A stretch of DNA of 64,000 nucleotides from Shewanella psychrotolerans (GCF_019457595.1 NZ_CP080419.1:1178001-1242000), one strand, 5' to 3'. Counted from the first letter of the stretch, positions 12,770 through 23,694 are shown. Translations and numbers: made by a program. Notes: generated by a model from the sequence alone, not told the origin.

Positions 12770-13678
12770 ATGAGCAATCTTTTTACCATAAAGAGGCATT
12801 TAGTCCCTGTACTTATTGCTTTTATGACAATCATGTTTACTGGTTGTAGTTTTAAAGCCGATACTCCCGCACCCGTCGTTAGCATCAACTCTCCGGTTAA
12901 AAAAGCTTATAAAAGAGGAGGTCTTACCTCTGACCACTATAAAGTGAAAAAGGGTGATACTTTATATTCGATCTCTTGGGCTGCAAATAAGGATTTCGTT
13001 GATATTGCTAGGCGCAATGGGCTAAAAAAGCCTTATACCATCTATCCTGGGCAAGTATTGAAGCTCAATTCAACACGCTCTGTTACAAACAAATTATCAG
13101 TAAAAAATACGCCAAAAGTTGTAGCTTCAACTGGAAATTCATTTAAAAAACAATCTGTTGATGACGTTTCTGTACCAAAGAAACAAAAAGTTGCGCCGTC
13201 AAAAAAACAACTTGATCATGGTCAAAATTCTGCGTACTCTGTTACAAGTGATCAACAAATTGTTAACGGGGTTATCCACAAGCCGAAATCGAATTTACCT
13301 CCTAAAGTGTATCGATGGTTTTGGCCTGTTAAAGGTAAGTTGATTGGAAAATTTTCTGCCAATGAGCAGGGAAATAAAGGAATTAAGATAGCAGGTTCTC
13401 GAGGAGACCGTATTCAGGCAGCAGCAGATGGACGTGTGGTTTATGCCGGTAATGCGCTTCGAGGATATGGCAATCTAGTGATCATTAAGCATAGCGATGA
13501 CTATTTAAGTGCTTATGCTCATGCAGATAAAATCTTAGTTAAGGAAAAGCAATTCGTTACAGCAGGACAAACTGTTGCGAGTATGGGGCAAACGGGTACC
13601 AATAGAGTGATGCTGCATTTTGAAATTCGGTATCATGGTAAGTCTGTAGACCCACTTAAATATTTACCTAAAATATAA
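12770..13678 (+). CDS. nlpD: NlpD murein hydrolase activator, lipoprotein
   Basis: This 302-residue outer-membrane lipoprotein activates the amidase AmiC during daughter-cell separation. The start at 12770, behind AGAGAT, gives MSNLFTIKRHLV and a signal peptide ending in the lipobox FTGC; an upstream in-frame ATG at 12728 would weaken that signal. A LysM domain (~55-100) contains HYKVKKGDTLYSISW. The C-terminal LytM/M23 domain is degenerate: the first zinc ligands are replaced (NKGIKI) and the later site reads LHFEIR. This matches non-catalytic NlpD activators. As in E. coli, the main rpoS promoter probably lies within this gene, but I did not identify it. Confidence 0.93.
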   Translation: MSNLFTIKRHLVPVLIAFMTIMFTGCSFKADTPAPVVSINSPVKKAYKRGGLTSDHYKVKKGDTLYSISWAANKDFVDIARRNGLKKPYTIYPGQVLKLNSTRSVTNKLSVKNTPKVVASTGNSFKKQSVDDVSVPKKQKVAPSKKQLDHGQNSAYSVTSDQQIVNGVIHKPKSNLPPKVYRWFWPVKGKLIGKFSANEQGNKGIKIAGSRGDRIQAAADGRVVYAGNALRGYGNLVIIKHSDDYLSAYAHADKILVKEKQFVTAGQTVASMGQTGTNRVMLHFEIRYHGKSVDPLKYLPKI

Positions 13679-13755
13679 TTTTTTTAGGAGCCATTTGGCA
13701 ATTGGAGGATAGAAAAGTGCAGTAAGTTATTACGTAAAATTTGGGAGATATTATT

Positions 13756-14730
13756 ATGGGTCGAACAAAATCTACCGCTGTTGCGGAGCCCTTGGTGGAC
13801 TTATCAAAAAATGAGTCTGACGTTTCATTAATGGATAGCAAAGAGATTGCAAAAGAGGCTGAATTAGAACAACAAGTCCAAGAAGATTTGCAAAAGAATT
13901 TGGATGCCACTCAGCTATATCTGGGTGAGATTGGATTTTCCCCCCTATTGAGCGCGGAGGAAGAGGTTTATTTTTCACGAAAGTCCCTCAAGGGCTGTGC
14001 TAAATCTCGTAACCGTATGATTGAGAGTAATCTCAGGCTCGTCGTTAAAATAGCTCGTCGTTATAACAATCGTGGATTAGCGCTGTTAGATCTTATCGAA
14101 GAAGGTAATTTGGGTCTAATTCGTGCGGTAGAGAAGTTTGATCCTGAGCGCGGTTTCCGTTTTTCTACTTACGCTACATGGTGGATTAGACAAACGATTG
14201 AGCGGGCAATAATGAACCAAACTCGCACGATTCGCTTACCTATTCATGTCGTTAAAGAGTTAAATGTCTATTTGCGTACCGCACGTGAATTGGCTCATAA
14301 ACTCGATCATGAGCCTACAGCAGAAGAGATAGCTGAGCAGTTAGATCTACCGAGTAGCGATGTCAGTCGTATGCTGAAGTTAAATGAGCGTATTACTTCT
14401 GTTGATACACCTCTAGGTGGTGATAACGATAAAGCTTTACTGGATGTATTAGCTGATGATGACTGCGTTGGACCTGACTATAAGGTTCAAGATGAGGATA
14501 TGTCTAAATCGGTTGTACGTTGGTTAGATGAATTAAATAGTAAACAAAGAGAAGTATTAGCTCGTCGTTTTGGTTTGTTAGGCTATGAGCCTTCGACATT
14601 AGAAAATGTTGGTAAAGAGATTGGTCTTACCCGTGAACGAGTACGCCAAATCCAAGTGGAAGCGTTGAAACGTCTTCGTGATCTGTTGGGATCACAAGGT
14701 TTATCGGTAGAAGCCATTTTCCGAGTGTAA
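13756..14730 (+). CDS. rpoS: RNA polymerase sigma factor RpoS
   Basis: This 324-residue sigma-38 directs stationary-phase and general stress transcription. The ATG at 13756 has GGGAGA seven nt upstream; an in-frame TTG at 13741 lies before that site and is unlikely. Region 1.2 ([21 protein letters not shown]), region 2 ([52 protein letters not shown]), region 3 ([15 protein letters not shown]) and region 4 ([38 protein letters not shown]) are complete. Confidence 0.97.
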   Translation: MGRTKSTAVAEPLVDLSKNESDVSLMDSKEIAKEAELEQQVQEDLQKNLDATQLYLGEIGFSPLLSAEEEVYFSRKSLKGCAKSRNRMIESNLRLVVKIARRYNNRGLALLDLIEEGNLGLIRAVEKFDPERGFRFSTYATWWIRQTIERAIMNQTRTIRLPIHVVKELNVYLRTARELAHKLDHEPTAEEIAEQLDLPSSDVSRMLKLNERITSVDTPLGGDNDKALLDVLADDDCVGPDYKVQDEDMSKSVVRWLDELNSKQREVLARRFGLLGYEPSTLENVGKEIGLTRERVRQIQVEALKRLRDLLGSQGLSVEAIFRV

Positions 14731-14832
14731 ATAGTAAGAAAGTTAGGGGTATAGGCTTAGCATTGAATGAAGTCGAGTGAGCGTTATGGAGTAATGCCAC
14801 CGTTATTGTAGCCGACCCCGATTAAATTTTTT

Positions 14833-14858
14833 AAAAGCGCACTAATTAGTGCGCTTTT
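14833..14858. terminator. Bidirectional terminator between rpoS and mutS
   Basis: AAAAGCGCACTAATTAGTGCGCTTTTT is an almost perfect palindrome with an A-tract on one side and a T-tract on the other. It sits between two convergent genes and can end both transcripts. Confidence 0.92.
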
Positions 14859-14864
14859 TCCTTT

Positions 14865-17432
14865 TTAGCGGATTTTTTTTAGTTCATAGAGCAGATCTAA
14901 AGCTTGCTTAGCCGTTAACAAATCTGGATCGATCTGATCTAATCGCTCTAATGCGGCAGATTCTTCTGGCACTGAAAAACTCAGGATCTGTTGCCCTGAA
15001 GCGTCTGCGATTCCATCTCTGTCGCGACTTTCTAAATGATGCAATTTCTGTTTTGCTGCATTGACAACTTTTTGGGGGACACCTGCTAATGCAGCCACCT
15101 GCAATCCATAGCTCTTACTTGCCGCTCCCTCTTGTACAGCGTGCATAAATGCGATGGTGTCGCCATGTTCTATTGCATCTAAATGGACGTTGGCGACGTT
15201 AGCCATAGATTCAGCTAGCTGAGTTAATTCAAAGTAATGGGTTGCAAATAGTGTCATCGATTTGAGGTTACTAGCCAAATGTTCCGCTGCCGCCCAAGCT
15301 AGCGATAGTCCATCATAAGTTGAGGTGCCGCGACCAATTTCATCCATTAGGACTAAGCTGTCGGGCGTTGCATTATGCAAAATATTCGCAGTCTCGGTCA
15401 TCTCTACCATGAAGGTTGAGCGTCCCGATGCGAGATCGTCGGCGGCACCAATACGGGTAAAGATGCGATCAACGGGTCCCAGCATTGCTCGTTGAGCGGG
15501 CACAAAGCATCCTATATGTGCCATAAGCGTAATGAGTGCCACTTGGCGCATATAGGTTGATTTACCGCCCATATTGGGTCCGGTCACAATGAGCATTCGT
15601 CGCTCAGGATTTAACTGCACTGGATTGGCGATAAAAGGTGTTTGACTAACTTGTTCAACCACCGGATGACGGCCCGCTTCAATCTGTATCCCATTTTGAG
15701 CTCTTAGTTCTGGGCGATTATAATTAAGCAGTTCGGCTCGCTCAGCAAAATTATTAATGACATCAAGTTCGGCTGCGGCACGTGCAAATTGTTGCAGCTC
15801 AAAAAGTTTAGGCATTAACAGATCAAACAGCTCGTCCCAAAGCTGCTTTTCTAGTGCAAGAGCTTTTCCCTGACTTGAGAGCACTTTTTCTTCATGCTCT
15901 TTTAACTCGGCGATGATGTACCTTTCGGTATTTTTAAGTGTTTGTCTACGTTGGTAGCTAATAGGTACCAAGTGAGATTCTCTGCGGCTGACTTCGATGT
16001 AATAACCATGAACCCGGTTATAACCGACTTTGAGTGTGGATGCGCCAGTGGCTTGCTTTTCTCTTGCTTCTAAGTCTTCGAGATAATCTGTCGCGCCTCG
16101 ACTCAGCTCCCGCCATTCGTCTAACTCTGAATTATAGCCTTCCTTCAATACACCGCCATCACGGATCAGCATGGGGGGATTATCGACGATGGCACGGCTT
16201 AATAGATCATGTTCGTTTGGAAAGTCGCCTAGGCTTTTGGCTAAGGTGGCCAGATGGGCACTTTGGTAATGGGTCAATAAATGCTGAATTGAAGGCAGTA
16301 AAGATAGGGCTTGGCGCAGCCTTGCAAAATCTCGTGGACGAGCGCTGCGAAGTGCCAAACGAGCGATGATCCTCTCTACGTCCCCAAGCGCTTTTAATTG
16401 ATCGTTTAGTTGGTCGAATTCACCAGATTCAAGTAGTTCTTCAACTGCATCATGACGCGCTCTAATTGTGTTGTGGTTACGCAATGGTTCATGGATCCAG
16501 CGCTGTAACATACGGCTTCCCATGGGGGTTGCTGTATTATCAAGCACAGCAGCAAGAGTATTATCGGTACCGCCCTGCAAATTTTTGGTTAATTCAAGGT
16601 TTTTACGTGTTGCAGCATCTAAAATGATGCTGTCGCACTGATTAAATCTGACGATGGCGTTGATATGCGGTAATGCTGTACGCTGGGTATCTTTCACATA
16701 TTGCATCAAGCAACCAGCGGCCTGAATCGATAATCTTACATCGCCTAAACCAAATCCATAAAGATCTTTAGTGCCAAATTGTTCAAGCAGCAGTTTGTAG
16801 CTGGTATCGTAGTCAAATTCCCATTCAGGACGGCGACGTTTGCCGCGAAAAGCGCTAATTAGTGCCATCTCACTAAAATCTTCACTGTGAAGTAGTTCTG
16901 CGGGATTAGTACGCTGAAGCTCTGCCTCTAATGTCTCCGTTGTGGCAAGCTCTGTTACCACAAATCGGCCTGAAGAAATGTCTAAGGTGGCGTAGCCAAA
17001 ACCGACTTTTCCATGATAAACCGCTGCTAAAAGGTTATCTTGACGTTCTTGAAGTAGGGCTTCGTCAGTTAGTGTACCTGGCGTAACAATTCGTACTATT
17101 TTACGTTCAACAGGCCCTTTTGATGTGGCGGGATCGCCAATTTGTTCACAAATGGCTACCGATGTTCTTAGCTGCACTAACTTGGCAAGATAGCCCTCTA
17201 CTGCGTGATAAGGGATCCCAGCCATAGGGATAGGATCGCCACCACTTTTTCCACGAGCAGTTAAAGAGATCCCCAATAGCTCTGACGCTAATTTCGCGTC
17301 ATCATAAAATAACTCGTAAAAGTCACCCATACGATAGAACAGCAACATATCGGGTGCTTCAGCTTTTAGCGTCAAATATTGACGCATCATTGGGGTATGC
17401 TTCTCGAGACTTTGAATATCAACTGCGTTCAT
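14865..17432 (-). CDS. mutS: DNA mismatch repair protein MutS
   Basis: This 855-residue protein recognises mismatches. The mismatch-binding domain has the Phe-X-Glu motif in [14 protein letters not shown] (~35-48). The lever and clamp domains occupy the middle. The ATPase has Walker [11 protein letters not shown] (~615-624), [16 protein letters not shown] (Walker B) and the [12 protein letters not shown] switch. Length is standard. It is convergent with rpoS, as in many gammaproteobacteria, and divergent from recA. Confidence 0.97.
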   Translation of the reverse strand: MNAVDIQSLEKHTPMMRQYLTLKAEAPDMLLFYRMGDFYELFYDDAKLASELLGISLTARGKSGGDPIPMAGIPYHAVEGYLAKLVQLRTSVAICEQIGDPATSKGPVERKIVRIVTPGTLTDEALLQERQDNLLAAVYHGKVGFGYATLDISSGRFVVTELATTETLEAELQRTNPAELLHSEDFSEMALISAFRGKRRRPEWEFDYDTSYKLLLEQFGTKDLYGFGLGDVRLSIQAAGCLMQYVKDTQRTALPHINAIVRFNQCDSIILDAATRKNLELTKNLQGGTDNTLAAVLDNTATPMGSRMLQRWIHEPLRNHNTIRARHDAVEELLESGEFDQLNDQLKALGDVERIIARLALRSARPRDFARLRQALSLLPSIQHLLTHYQSAHLATLAKSLGDFPNEHDLLSRAIVDNPPMLIRDGGVLKEGYNSELDEWRELSRGATDYLEDLEAREKQATGASTLKVGYNRVHGYYIEVSRRESHLVPISYQRRQTLKNTERYIIAELKEHEEKVLSSQGKALALEKQLWDELFDLLMPKLFELQQFARAAAELDVINNFAERAELLNYNRPELRAQNGIQIEAGRHPVVEQVSQTPFIANPVQLNPERRMLIVTGPNMGGKSTYMRQVALITLMAHIGCFVPAQRAMLGPVDRIFTRIGAADDLASGRSTFMVEMTETANILHNATPDSLVLMDEIGRGTSTYDGLSLAWAAAEHLASNLKSMTLFATHYFELTQLAESMANVANVHLDAIEHGDTIAFMHAVQEGAASKSYGLQVAALAGVPQKVVNAAKQKLHHLESRDRDGIADASGQQILSFSVPEESAALERLDQIDPDLLTAKQALDLLYELKKIR

Positions 17433-17633
17433 GAAATGCCCAAGGTATCCTGCAAAAAAATTCTCAGTGTAGTAACGCTAAGATTACGATAAAAATGTTG
17501 TCGCTAATATTAACAATAAATTTAAGCTGGGTAATGATTTATGGTTATTAATTGTGTGATTTAGCAACGATCAATCGAAAACAACAAGTAAGTGCTTGTT
17601 TTGAATTTGATAAAAAATAATCATCAACAGTAC

Positions 17634-17661
17634 TTGATACTGTATGATTGTACAGTATACT
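17634..17661 (+). promoter_or_regulatory. recA promoter with overlapping LexA (SOS) box
   Basis: A 20-bp SOS box, TACTGTATGATTGTACAGTA, spans 17638-17657 and fits the consensus CTG-T-N8-A-CAG. It sits between a -35 TTGATA (17634-17639) and a -10 TATACT (17656-17661) spaced by 16 bp. This is the same layout as the E. coli recA promoter, so LexA should block RNA polymerase directly until DNA damage. The leader to the recA ATG is about 95 nt. Confidence 0.93.
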
Positions 17662-17764
17662 AGTTTGCATATTGAGACATAAGGCGTTGCGTGATTTTTA
17701 AACGACTCGCTTTATCCTAACGGATTTACCACAGCGCAGCGTCTGTGATTGAGAGGACATTACA

Positions 17765-18826
17765 ATGAAAATAGATGCAAATAAAGAGAAAGCCCTTAAC
17801 GCGGTTCTAGGTCAAATTGAGAAACAATTTGGTAAGGGATCCATCATGAAGTTAGGTGAAAACCGCTCTATGGATGTTGAGACTATCTCTACAGGCTCTC
17901 TATCATTAGATGTTGCACTTGGCGCTGGTGGTTTACCACTAGGGCGTATCGTTGAAATTTATGGCCCTGAGTCATCGGGTAAAACCACACTAACTCTAGA
18001 AGTCATTGCGGCAGCCCAGCGTGATGGCAAAGTCTGTGCCTTTATCGATGCAGAGCACGCACTAGATCCAATATATGCTCAAAAGTTAGGCGTAGATATT
18101 GATAACCTTTTATGTTCTCAACCTGATACTGGTGAACAAGCGCTTGAAATTTGTGATGCATTAACACGCAGCGGTGCGGTCGATGTGATTATTGTCGACT
18201 CTGTTGCAGCGTTAACACCTAAGGCAGAGATTGAAGGTGAAATTGGTGACTCTCACATGGGCCTAGCAGCGCGTATGATGAGTCAAGCAATGCGTAAATT
18301 AGCTGGTAACCTCAAGCAATCAAATACGTTACTTATCTTTATTAACCAAATTCGTATGAAGATTGGTGTGATGTTTGGTAACCCTGAAACAACCACTGGT
18401 GGTAATGCGTTAAAATTTTATGCATCTGTTCGCTTAGATATTCGCCGTACTGGTGCGATTAAAGACAGAGAAGAAGTTATCGGTAATGAAACTCGCGTAA
18501 AAGTGGTTAAAAATAAGATTGCAGCGCCATTTAAACAAGCGGAATTCCAAATACTATATGGACAGGGGATTAACCGTACTGGTGAGCTTGTCGATTTAGG
18601 TGTTGCGCATAAGTTGATTGAAAAAGCGGGTGCTTGGTATAGCTATAAAGGTGACAAAATTGGTCAAGGTCGCGCTAATGCTGGTAAGTTTTTAACTGAT
18701 AACCCTGAAATTGCTGCAGAAATTGACACAGCATTACGTACTATGTTGTTGAGCGGCCCTAAAGTTGCCGTTGAATCAGCCGTCAGTGATGAAAATATCG
18801 ACCTAGAAACAGGCGAAGTGTTTTAA
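17765..18826 (+). CDS. recA: Recombinase RecA
   Basis: This 353-residue recombinase performs strand exchange and stimulates LexA self-cleavage. Walker [10 protein letters not shown] is at 67-75, [36 protein letters not shown] carries Walker B and loop L1, and [37 protein letters not shown] carries loop L2. The C-terminal tail is acidic. A GAGAGGACATT site precedes the ATG. recX follows 13 nt after the stop. Confidence 0.98.
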   Translation: MKIDANKEKALNAVLGQIEKQFGKGSIMKLGENRSMDVETISTGSLSLDVALGAGGLPLGRIVEIYGPESSGKTTLTLEVIAAAQRDGKVCAFIDAEHALDPIYAQKLGVDIDNLLCSQPDTGEQALEICDALTRSGAVDVIIVDSVAALTPKAEIEGEIGDSHMGLAARMMSQAMRKLAGNLKQSNTLLIFINQIRMKIGVMFGNPETTTGGNALKFYASVRLDIRRTGAIKDREEVIGNETRVKVVKNKIAAPFKQAEFQILYGQGINRTGELVDLGVAHKLIEKAGAWYSYKGDKIGQGRANAGKFLTDNPEIAAEIDTALRTMLLSGPKVAVESAVSDENIDLETGEVF

Positions 18827-18839
18827 CTTTTAACTTGTT

Positions 18840-19286
18840 ATGACAACTTCTGCTATGCATATCGCGGTTGGGCTACTTGCCCGCCGCGACTATTCCCGCC
18901 ATCAAATAAAAACCAAGCTGATACAAAAGGGCTTTGAGCTAACTGAAATCGACCCAGTGTTAGATCGCTGTGTTGATAATGGATATCTTGATGATCAGCG
19001 TTTTGCTGCACTTTTATTGCGATCTCATATCAGTAAAGGGCACGGACATAATCGGATCCGCCAGTCGATGGCGCAGAAGGGGTTATCCAAAGAGACCATT
19101 GAAACTGCGCTCAATAATAGTGACTGTGATTGGTTTGAGTTAGCAAGGACAAAGGCCGATAAAAAGTTTGCTAGTAGTGGCGCTATCGTGGATCAAAAAG
19201 AGAGGGCCCGCAGAACTCGTTATTTACTTGCTCAGGGCTTTACTTATGAACAAGTGACGTATGCATTAGAGGTAGAAGTCGACTAG
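18840..19286 (+). CDS. recX: RecX regulator of RecA
   Basis: This 148-residue alpha-helical protein caps RecA filaments and limits their growth. The repeat pattern LLARRDYSRHQIKTKLIQKGF, then VLDRCVDNGYLDDQRFAALLLRSHISKGHGHNRIRQSMAQKGLS, and the last helix set (RYLLAQGFTYEQVTYAL) is diagnostic. It lies 13 nt after recA without an own promoter in the gap, so it should share SOS induction. No clear Shine-Dalgarno sequence is seen, so its level may depend on recA translation. Confidence 0.93.
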   Translation: MTTSAMHIAVGLLARRDYSRHQIKTKLIQKGFELTEIDPVLDRCVDNGYLDDQRFAALLLRSHISKGHGHNRIRQSMAQKGLSKETIETALNNSDCDWFELARTKADKKFASSGAIVDQKERARRTRYLLAQGFTYEQVTYALEVEVD

Positions 19287-19487
19287 AAGTCATTGGCTTA
19301 TGGGCTCTTGTTTTACTCAACTATTTAATTGCTGTTTATTTTTCCCCGTTATTTTTTAGGTTTCTTTTACTATCCTCGGTTAAACCTCTGGTTGTTCAAC
19401 AACAGACTGCTTATAATGTTGGGCTAACTAGAGTATTGGTGAACGATTAAATGTCACTGAGAATATAATCTAATTCAGGATAATTTC

Positions 19488-22109
19488 ATGTATCAAACCA
19501 CTGCAGCGCTGAGAAGTGCTTTCTTGGAGTTCTTCCGCAGAAACAGTCATCAGGTAGTGGACAGCAGTTCACTGGTACCTGGTAATGATCCAACCTTGTT
19601 GTTCACCAACGCTGGTATGAACCAATTTAAAGACGTATTTCTTGGTGAAGACAAGCGTGATTACACCAGAGCGACAACCTCGCAACGTTGTGTTCGCGCC
19701 GGTGGCAAACATAACGATTTGGATAACGTTGGTTATACCGCACGTCATCATACCTTCTTCGAAATGCTCGGTAACTTCAGCTTCGGCGATTACTTTAAGC
19801 AAGACGCTATACGTTTTGCTTGGACCTTTTTAACTGAAGAGTTAAAGCTGCCCAAAGAGCGTTTGTGCGTCACTATCTATGAAACCGACGATGAAGCTTT
19901 CGAGATCTGGAATAAAGAGATTGGCGTCGCAGCTGAAAACATCATCCGCATCGGTGATAACAAAGGCGCTCCGTATGCATCAGATAACTTCTGGCAGATG
20001 GGGGATACAGGCCCTTGTGGTCCTTGTTCTGAAATCTTCTATGATCATGGCGAGCATATTTGGGGCGGACGCCCTGGTACGCCTGAAGAGGATGGCGATA
20101 GATTTATTGAAATTTGGAATATCGTATTTATGCAGTATAACCGTCAAGCTGACGGAACGATGGAACCATTACCTAAGCCATCAGTCGATACTGGAATGGG
20201 TATTGAGCGCATTGCTGCTATTTTGCAAGGCGTTCATTCAAACTACGAGATTGATATCTTTCAAGCATTAATCAAAAAAGCCGCTGAAATTCTAGGTGTT
20301 ACTGATTTAGAAAATAAATCATTACGGGTTATTGCTGACCATATTCGTTCTTGTGCGTTTTTGATCGCTGATGGTGTCATGCCATCGAACGAAGGCAGAG
20401 GTTACGTGTTACGCCGCATTATTCGCCGCGCCGTTCGTCATGGTAACAAGCTCGGTGCGACAGAGTCATTTTTCTATAAATTGGTGCCTGACTTAATTGA
20501 TGTGATGGGGGATGCGGCTAAGGGCTTAGCAGAAACTCAAAGCATCGTTGAGAAGTCTCTTAAAGCGGAAGAAGAGCAATTTGCTCGCACGCTTGAGCGC
20601 GGTCTTGGTATTTTAGATAATGCCCTAAGCGAGCTCAAGGGTGATGTTCTTGATGGTGAAACGGCTTTCAAACTATACGATACTTACGGTTTCCCTGTTG
20701 ATTTAACTGCCGATGTTTGTCGCGAACGTGACATTACCGTTGACGAAGCTGGTTTTGAGGCGGCAATGGCCGAGCAGCGCAGCCGTGCCCAAGCAGCGGG
20801 TCAGTTTGATGCCGACTACAATAGTAGCCTTAAGATTGACGAGCAAACAGACTTCTGCGGCTACGGTAACTTAAATGGTGATGCCAAAGTGGTTGCGATT
20901 TACATAGGTGGCGAAGCGGTAACAGAGCTGACTAGCGATCAAGAAGCTGTGATCGTTCTAGATAGCACACCATTTTATGGCGAGTCTGGTGGTCAGTGTG
21001 GCGATAAAGGGATACTCAGCGCTGACGGCGTAGAGTTTGTTGTGAGCGATACGCAAAAGTATGGTCAGGCTGTTGGTCATATCGGTGAACTCAAGTCTGG
21101 TTCTATTCGTGTAGGCCAACAATTATCGGCAGCGGTTGATAAGAAACTGAGACATCGCACGCAGCTTAATCACTCTGTGACTCACCTTCTGCATGCAGCG
21201 CTGCGTCAAGTGCTCGGTACTCACGTGAGCCAGAAGGGATCGCTTGTCGATCCAGAAAGATTACGTTTCGACTTTTCTCACTTTGAGGCGGTTAAGCCAG
21301 CTGAGCTAAAGACTGTTGAAGACTTAGTTAACACTCAGATTCGTCGTAACCATGAGCTTAAGGCTAAGGAGATGGATATTGAGCAAGCTAAAGCCCAAGG
21401 TGCTATGGCACTATTTGGTGAAAAGTATGACTCTAAGGTACGTGTTGTGACCATGGGCGACTTCTCTATCGAATTGTGTGGTGGTACTCACGTCGGCCGC
21501 ACGGGTGATATTGGCTTATTCAAAATCACCTCTGAAGGGGGCATTGCCGCTGGTATTCGTCGTATCGAAGCGGTAACGGGTTCTGCTGCTATCGATTATG
21601 TTAATGAGCAGCAAGCGCAGCTTGAACAAGCCGCGGGTCTACTTAAGGGCGATAGTGCTTCAGTTGTGGCTAAACTCAAGGCTCAACTTGAAAAGAGTAA
21701 ACAATTAGAAAAAGAGCTATCGCAACTTAAAGATAAGCTAGCCGCTGCTACCAGTGCTGACTTAGCGGGTGAGGCCCAAGAGGTTGCTGGTACTAAGGTG
21801 CTTGTTAAGAAACTTGAAGGAGTCGATGCCGGTGCGCTGAGAGGCTTACAAGATGAACTTAAGCAGAAGCTACAGTCAGGTATTGTTGTGCTTGGTATTG
21901 CTGCTGATGAAAAAGTGAATCTGATCGTCGGGGTTACTAAAGATTTAACCCACAACGTTAAAGCTGGTGAGCTCGTTGCCATGATAGCGGCTCAAGTTGG
22001 CGGTAAAGGTGGTGGACGCCCCGATATGGCACAAGCGGGCGGTAGTGAGCCGGAGCACCTTGATAGTGCGCTAGCTTCAGTGCTACCTTGGTTATCTGAG
22101 CGCCTGTGA
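19488..22109 (+). CDS. alaS: Alanyl-tRNA synthetase
   Basis: This 873-residue class II synthetase charges tRNA-Ala. The aminoacylation core starts at [43 protein letters not shown] (motif 1) and includes the motif 2 region [36 protein letters not shown]. The editing domain has the zinc site HSVTHLL (HxxxH) and CGGTHV. A C-Ala domain follows a Lys/Glu-rich coiled coil (~710-760) and contains [26 protein letters not shown] precedes the ATG. csrA follows downstream, as in E. coli. Confidence 0.97.
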   Translation: MYQTTAALRSAFLEFFRRNSHQVVDSSSLVPGNDPTLLFTNAGMNQFKDVFLGEDKRDYTRATTSQRCVRAGGKHNDLDNVGYTARHHTFFEMLGNFSFGDYFKQDAIRFAWTFLTEELKLPKERLCVTIYETDDEAFEIWNKEIGVAAENIIRIGDNKGAPYASDNFWQMGDTGPCGPCSEIFYDHGEHIWGGRPGTPEEDGDRFIEIWNIVFMQYNRQADGTMEPLPKPSVDTGMGIERIAAILQGVHSNYEIDIFQALIKKAAEILGVTDLENKSLRVIADHIRSCAFLIADGVMPSNEGRGYVLRRIIRRAVRHGNKLGATESFFYKLVPDLIDVMGDAAKGLAETQSIVEKSLKAEEEQFARTLERGLGILDNALSELKGDVLDGETAFKLYDTYGFPVDLTADVCRERDITVDEAGFEAAMAEQRSRAQAAGQFDADYNSSLKIDEQTDFCGYGNLNGDAKVVAIYIGGEAVTELTSDQEAVIVLDSTPFYGESGGQCGDKGILSADGVEFVVSDTQKYGQAVGHIGELKSGSIRVGQQLSAAVDKKLRHRTQLNHSVTHLLHAALRQVLGTHVSQKGSLVDPERLRFDFSHFEAVKPAELKTVEDLVNTQIRRNHELKAKEMDIEQAKAQGAMALFGEKYDSKVRVVTMGDFSIELCGGTHVGRTGDIGLFKITSEGGIAAGIRRIEAVTGSAAIDYVNEQQAQLEQAAGLLKGDSASVVAKLKAQLEKSKQLEKELSQLKDKLAAATSADLAGEAQEVAGTKVLVKKLEGVDAGALRGLQDELKQKLQSGIVVLGIAADEKVNLIVGVTKDLTHNVKAGELVAMIAAQVGGKGGGRPDMAQAGGSEPEHLDSALASVLPWLSERL

Positions 22110-22137
22110 AGGTCAAGATAAGCTAGATAGCTTTAAA

Positions 22138-22164
22138 GGCGCTCATTAAGAGCGCTTTTTTTTT
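22138..22164 (+). terminator. Rho-independent terminator after alaS
   Basis: GGCGCTC and GAGCGC(T) form the stem around ATTAA and run into a nine-T tract, only ~30 nt beyond the alaS stop. Confidence 0.9.
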
Positions 22165-22440
22165 CGTGATCAAAATCGAGTTGCAGATAGTTTGTTCTCT
22201 TCCTTAGGTTATTAATGCCCTATAAAATTAATGCTTGATTAATTGTCCCGGGTAATAATCGTCACTTAGGTAAGTTTTATTGGGCAAAAACAGCGAGATT
22301 CAGCACATTTAGGTAATTTAAGGTGTTATTGAAAGGTGTTTTTTATCAGAACACTATTAATTTGTACTAAGCTGACCGTATAATAAGGCTATAACGGAAT
22401 AATGTCGTATAAGCAGAATTAGGAACTAAAGGAGCAAAAC
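22165..22440 (+). promoter_or_regulatory. csrA upstream region, no gene seen
   Basis: No protein-coding frame is convincing in these 276 bp. A clear -10 hexamer TATAAT lies at 22379-22384, but no good -35 is found 16-18 bp upstream. This would fit a promoter read by RpoS or one needing an activator. AAAGGAGC (22428-22435) is a strong ribosome site for csrA and contains the GGA that CsrA itself binds, so autoregulation is plausible. Confidence 0.45.
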
Positions 22441-22638
22441 ATGCTGATATTAACTCGTCGTGTTGGTGAAACACTGATGATTGGTGATGAAGTTACTGTC
22501 ACCGTTTTAGGCGTTAAGGGCAATCAAGTTCGTATTGGTGTAAATGCACCGAAAGAAGTTTCAGTTCATCGTGAAGAGATCTATCAACGTATTCAATCTG
22601 AAAAATCGGGTGGTTCTTCTGAAAGTGGTAATTTCTAA
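22441..22638 (+). CDS. csrA: Carbon storage regulator CsrA
   Basis: This 65-residue dimeric RNA-binding protein blocks or stabilises mRNAs at GGA motifs in hairpin loops. [51 protein letters not shown] covers all beta strands and the helix; the RNA-binding residues L4, R6 and the VHREEI segment are intact. The tail is Ser/Gly-rich. It has its own terminator. The order alaS-csrA-tRNA-Ser-tRNA-Arg cluster is conserved with E. coli. BarA at the other end of this window belongs to the pathway that antagonises CsrA. Confidence 0.98.
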   Translation: MLILTRRVGETLMIGDEVTVTVLGVKGNQVRIGVNAPKEVSVHREEIYQRIQSEKSGGSSESGNF

Positions 22639-22670
22639 GCGACTTATTTCGTTTAGAACACATCTATAAG

Positions 22671-22694
22671 AGTCAGCATATTGCTGACTTTTTT
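22671..22694 (+). terminator. Rho-independent terminator after csrA
   Basis: AGTCAGCA and TGCTGACT form an 8-bp stem with a TAT loop followed by TTTTT. Confidence 0.9.
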
Positions 22695-22851
22695 GTTTTT
22701 TATTGCTAGGTTTTTAATCGTTATGGCGATATAGCGCACACTAGCTTGCCTTTGGTCGTCATAACTGCTTAAAAACAGCTCAAACGGTGTTTGTTTCATA
22801 GAAATGGTTTGACTTATTTTCGTCAAACAGTAATATGTGCGCCAAGAAAAC

Positions 22852-22943
22852 GGAGAGGTGGCCGAGTGGCCGAAGGCGCTCCCCTGCTAAGGGAGTATGG
22901 GCTTTAAATCCCATCGAGGGTTCGAATCCCTCCTTCTCCGCCA
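22852..22943 (+). tRNA. tRNA-Ser (GCU)
   Basis: This 92-nt class II tRNA has acceptor GGAGAGG paired with CTTCTCC, anticodon stem CTCCC/GGGAG with loop CTGCTAA (anticodon GCT at 22886-22888), a long variable arm, T-arm GAGGG-TTCGAAT-CCCTC and encoded CCA. It reads AGC/AGU. The sequence is identical to the copy at 23410. Confidence 0.97.
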
Positions 22944-22965
22944 TTTCTTGACTGTAAAATAAAGT

Positions 22966-23042
22966 GCGCGTGTAGCTCAGCTGGATAGAGTACCTGGCTA
23001 CGAACCAGGCGGTCGGAGGTTCGAATCCTCCCACGCGTACCA
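22966..23042 (+). tRNA. tRNA-Arg (ACG), copy 1
   Basis: This 77-nt cloverleaf has acceptor GCGCGTG/CACGCGT with a terminal G-U pair, anticodon stem CCTGG/CCAGG with loop CTACGAA (anticodon ACG, modified to inosine in bacteria), T-arm GGAGG-TTCGAAT-CCTCC and encoded CCA. It reads CGU/CGC/CGA. Confidence 0.97.
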
Positions 23043-23080
23043 TTTTATTTTTCAGGAAAATAGATTATGGATAGTAAGAT

Positions 23081-23157
23081 GCGCGTGTAGCTCAGCTGGA
23101 TAGAGTACCTGGCTACGAACCAGGCGGTCGGAGGTTCGAATCCTCCCACGCGTACCA
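23081..23157 (+). tRNA. tRNA-Arg (ACG), copy 2
   Basis: This is identical to the copy at 22966, including the G1-U72 wobble at the acceptor end and encoded CCA. Confidence 0.97.
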
Positions 23158-23190
23158 TCTATAGTGTATTAGGGAATTAGTATTATTTTT

Positions 23191-23267
23191 GCGCGTGTAG
23201 CTCAGCTGGATAGAGTACCTGGCTACGAACCAGGCGGTCGGAGGTTCGAATCCTCCCACGCGCACCA
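23191..23267 (+). tRNA. tRNA-Arg (ACG), copy 3
   Basis: It has the same body as copies 1 and 2 but ends in CACGCGC-A-CCA, so the acceptor stem closes with a normal G1-C72 pair. CCA is encoded. Confidence 0.97.
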
Positions 23268-23283
23268 TATTAAAAATAAATTT

Positions 23284-23305
23284 GACGGTCAATTCCGTCT
23301 TTTTT
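23284..23305 (+). terminator. Possible terminator inside the tRNA cluster
   Basis: GACGG and CCGTC enclose a 6-nt loop and run into TTTTTT. The stem is only 5 bp. It lies between Arg copies 3 and 4, so the cluster may be two transcripts or show partial read-through. Confidence 0.5.
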
Positions 23306-23324
23306 ATGTGTTACGTAAAGTTTT

Positions 23325-23401
23325 GCGCGTGTAGCTCAGCTGGATAGAGTACCTGGCTACGAACCAGGCGGTCGGAGGTTCGAATCCTCCCACGCGCACC
23401 A
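23325..23401 (+). tRNA. tRNA-Arg (ACG), copy 4
   Basis: It matches copy 3, with G1-C72 and encoded CCA. It is followed 8 nt later by the second tRNA-Ser gene. Confidence 0.97.
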
Positions 23402-23409
23402 TTTTATGC

Positions 23410-23501
23410 GGAGAGGTGGCCGAGTGGCCGAAGGCGCTCCCCTGCTAAGGGAGTATGGGCTTTAAATCCCATCGAGGGTTCGAATCCCTCCTTCTCCGCC
23501 A
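23410..23501 (+). tRNA. tRNA-Ser (GCU), second copy
   Basis: This 92-nt gene is identical to the one at 22852. E. coli has a single serV in front of argVYZQ, so here the cluster is closed by a duplicate Ser gene. Confidence 0.97.
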
Positions 23502-23507
23502 TTATTA

Positions 23508-23537
23508 AAACCCGTAGCTTAGGTTACGGGTTTTTTT
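23508..23537 (+). terminator. Rho-independent terminator of the tRNA cluster
   Basis: AAACCCGTA pairs with TTACGGGTTT (one bulge) and runs into TTTTTTT directly after the last tRNA. Confidence 0.9.
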
Positions 23538-23558
23538 ATACCTACGATTTTTTACATC

Positions 23559-23694
23559 TATAATACGAATTTTTCAGTCGCTTCAGGCCTTTTTCTTCAT
23601 CGCTAATGACAGACAATATAATACCGATCAGTATCTGAAAGTGATCGGCTCCATATGATGCTTAATACCAATCGGTATAAGAAAGTGAACTAAT
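23559..23694 (+). repeat. 136-bp direct repeat, left copy, flanking the IS630 element
   Basis: This stretch matches 24774-24909 base for base except for three substitutions. It carries two tandem versions of the motif ATACC-RATC-RGTAT followed by GAAAGTGA (near 23625 and 23668), the same motif that forms the left end of the small inverted-repeat elements elsewhere in the window. It ends exactly where the IS-like sequence begins. Confidence 0.92.

Noticed and set aside
12770-13678. NlpD as an active M23 zinc peptidase
   Set aside because: The first zinc ligands are replaced, as in known NlpD/EnvC activators.
22780-23043. Reverse-strand open frame of 87 codons over the first tRNA-Ser and tRNA-Arg genes
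   Set aside because: It is antisense to two certain tRNA genes and its protein is only the translation of tRNA sequence.
22966-23401. Regularly spaced near-identical units that could be read as a CRISPR array
   Set aside because: Each unit folds as a complete tRNA-Arg cloverleaf with anticodon ACG and CCA, and spacers are irregular in length.
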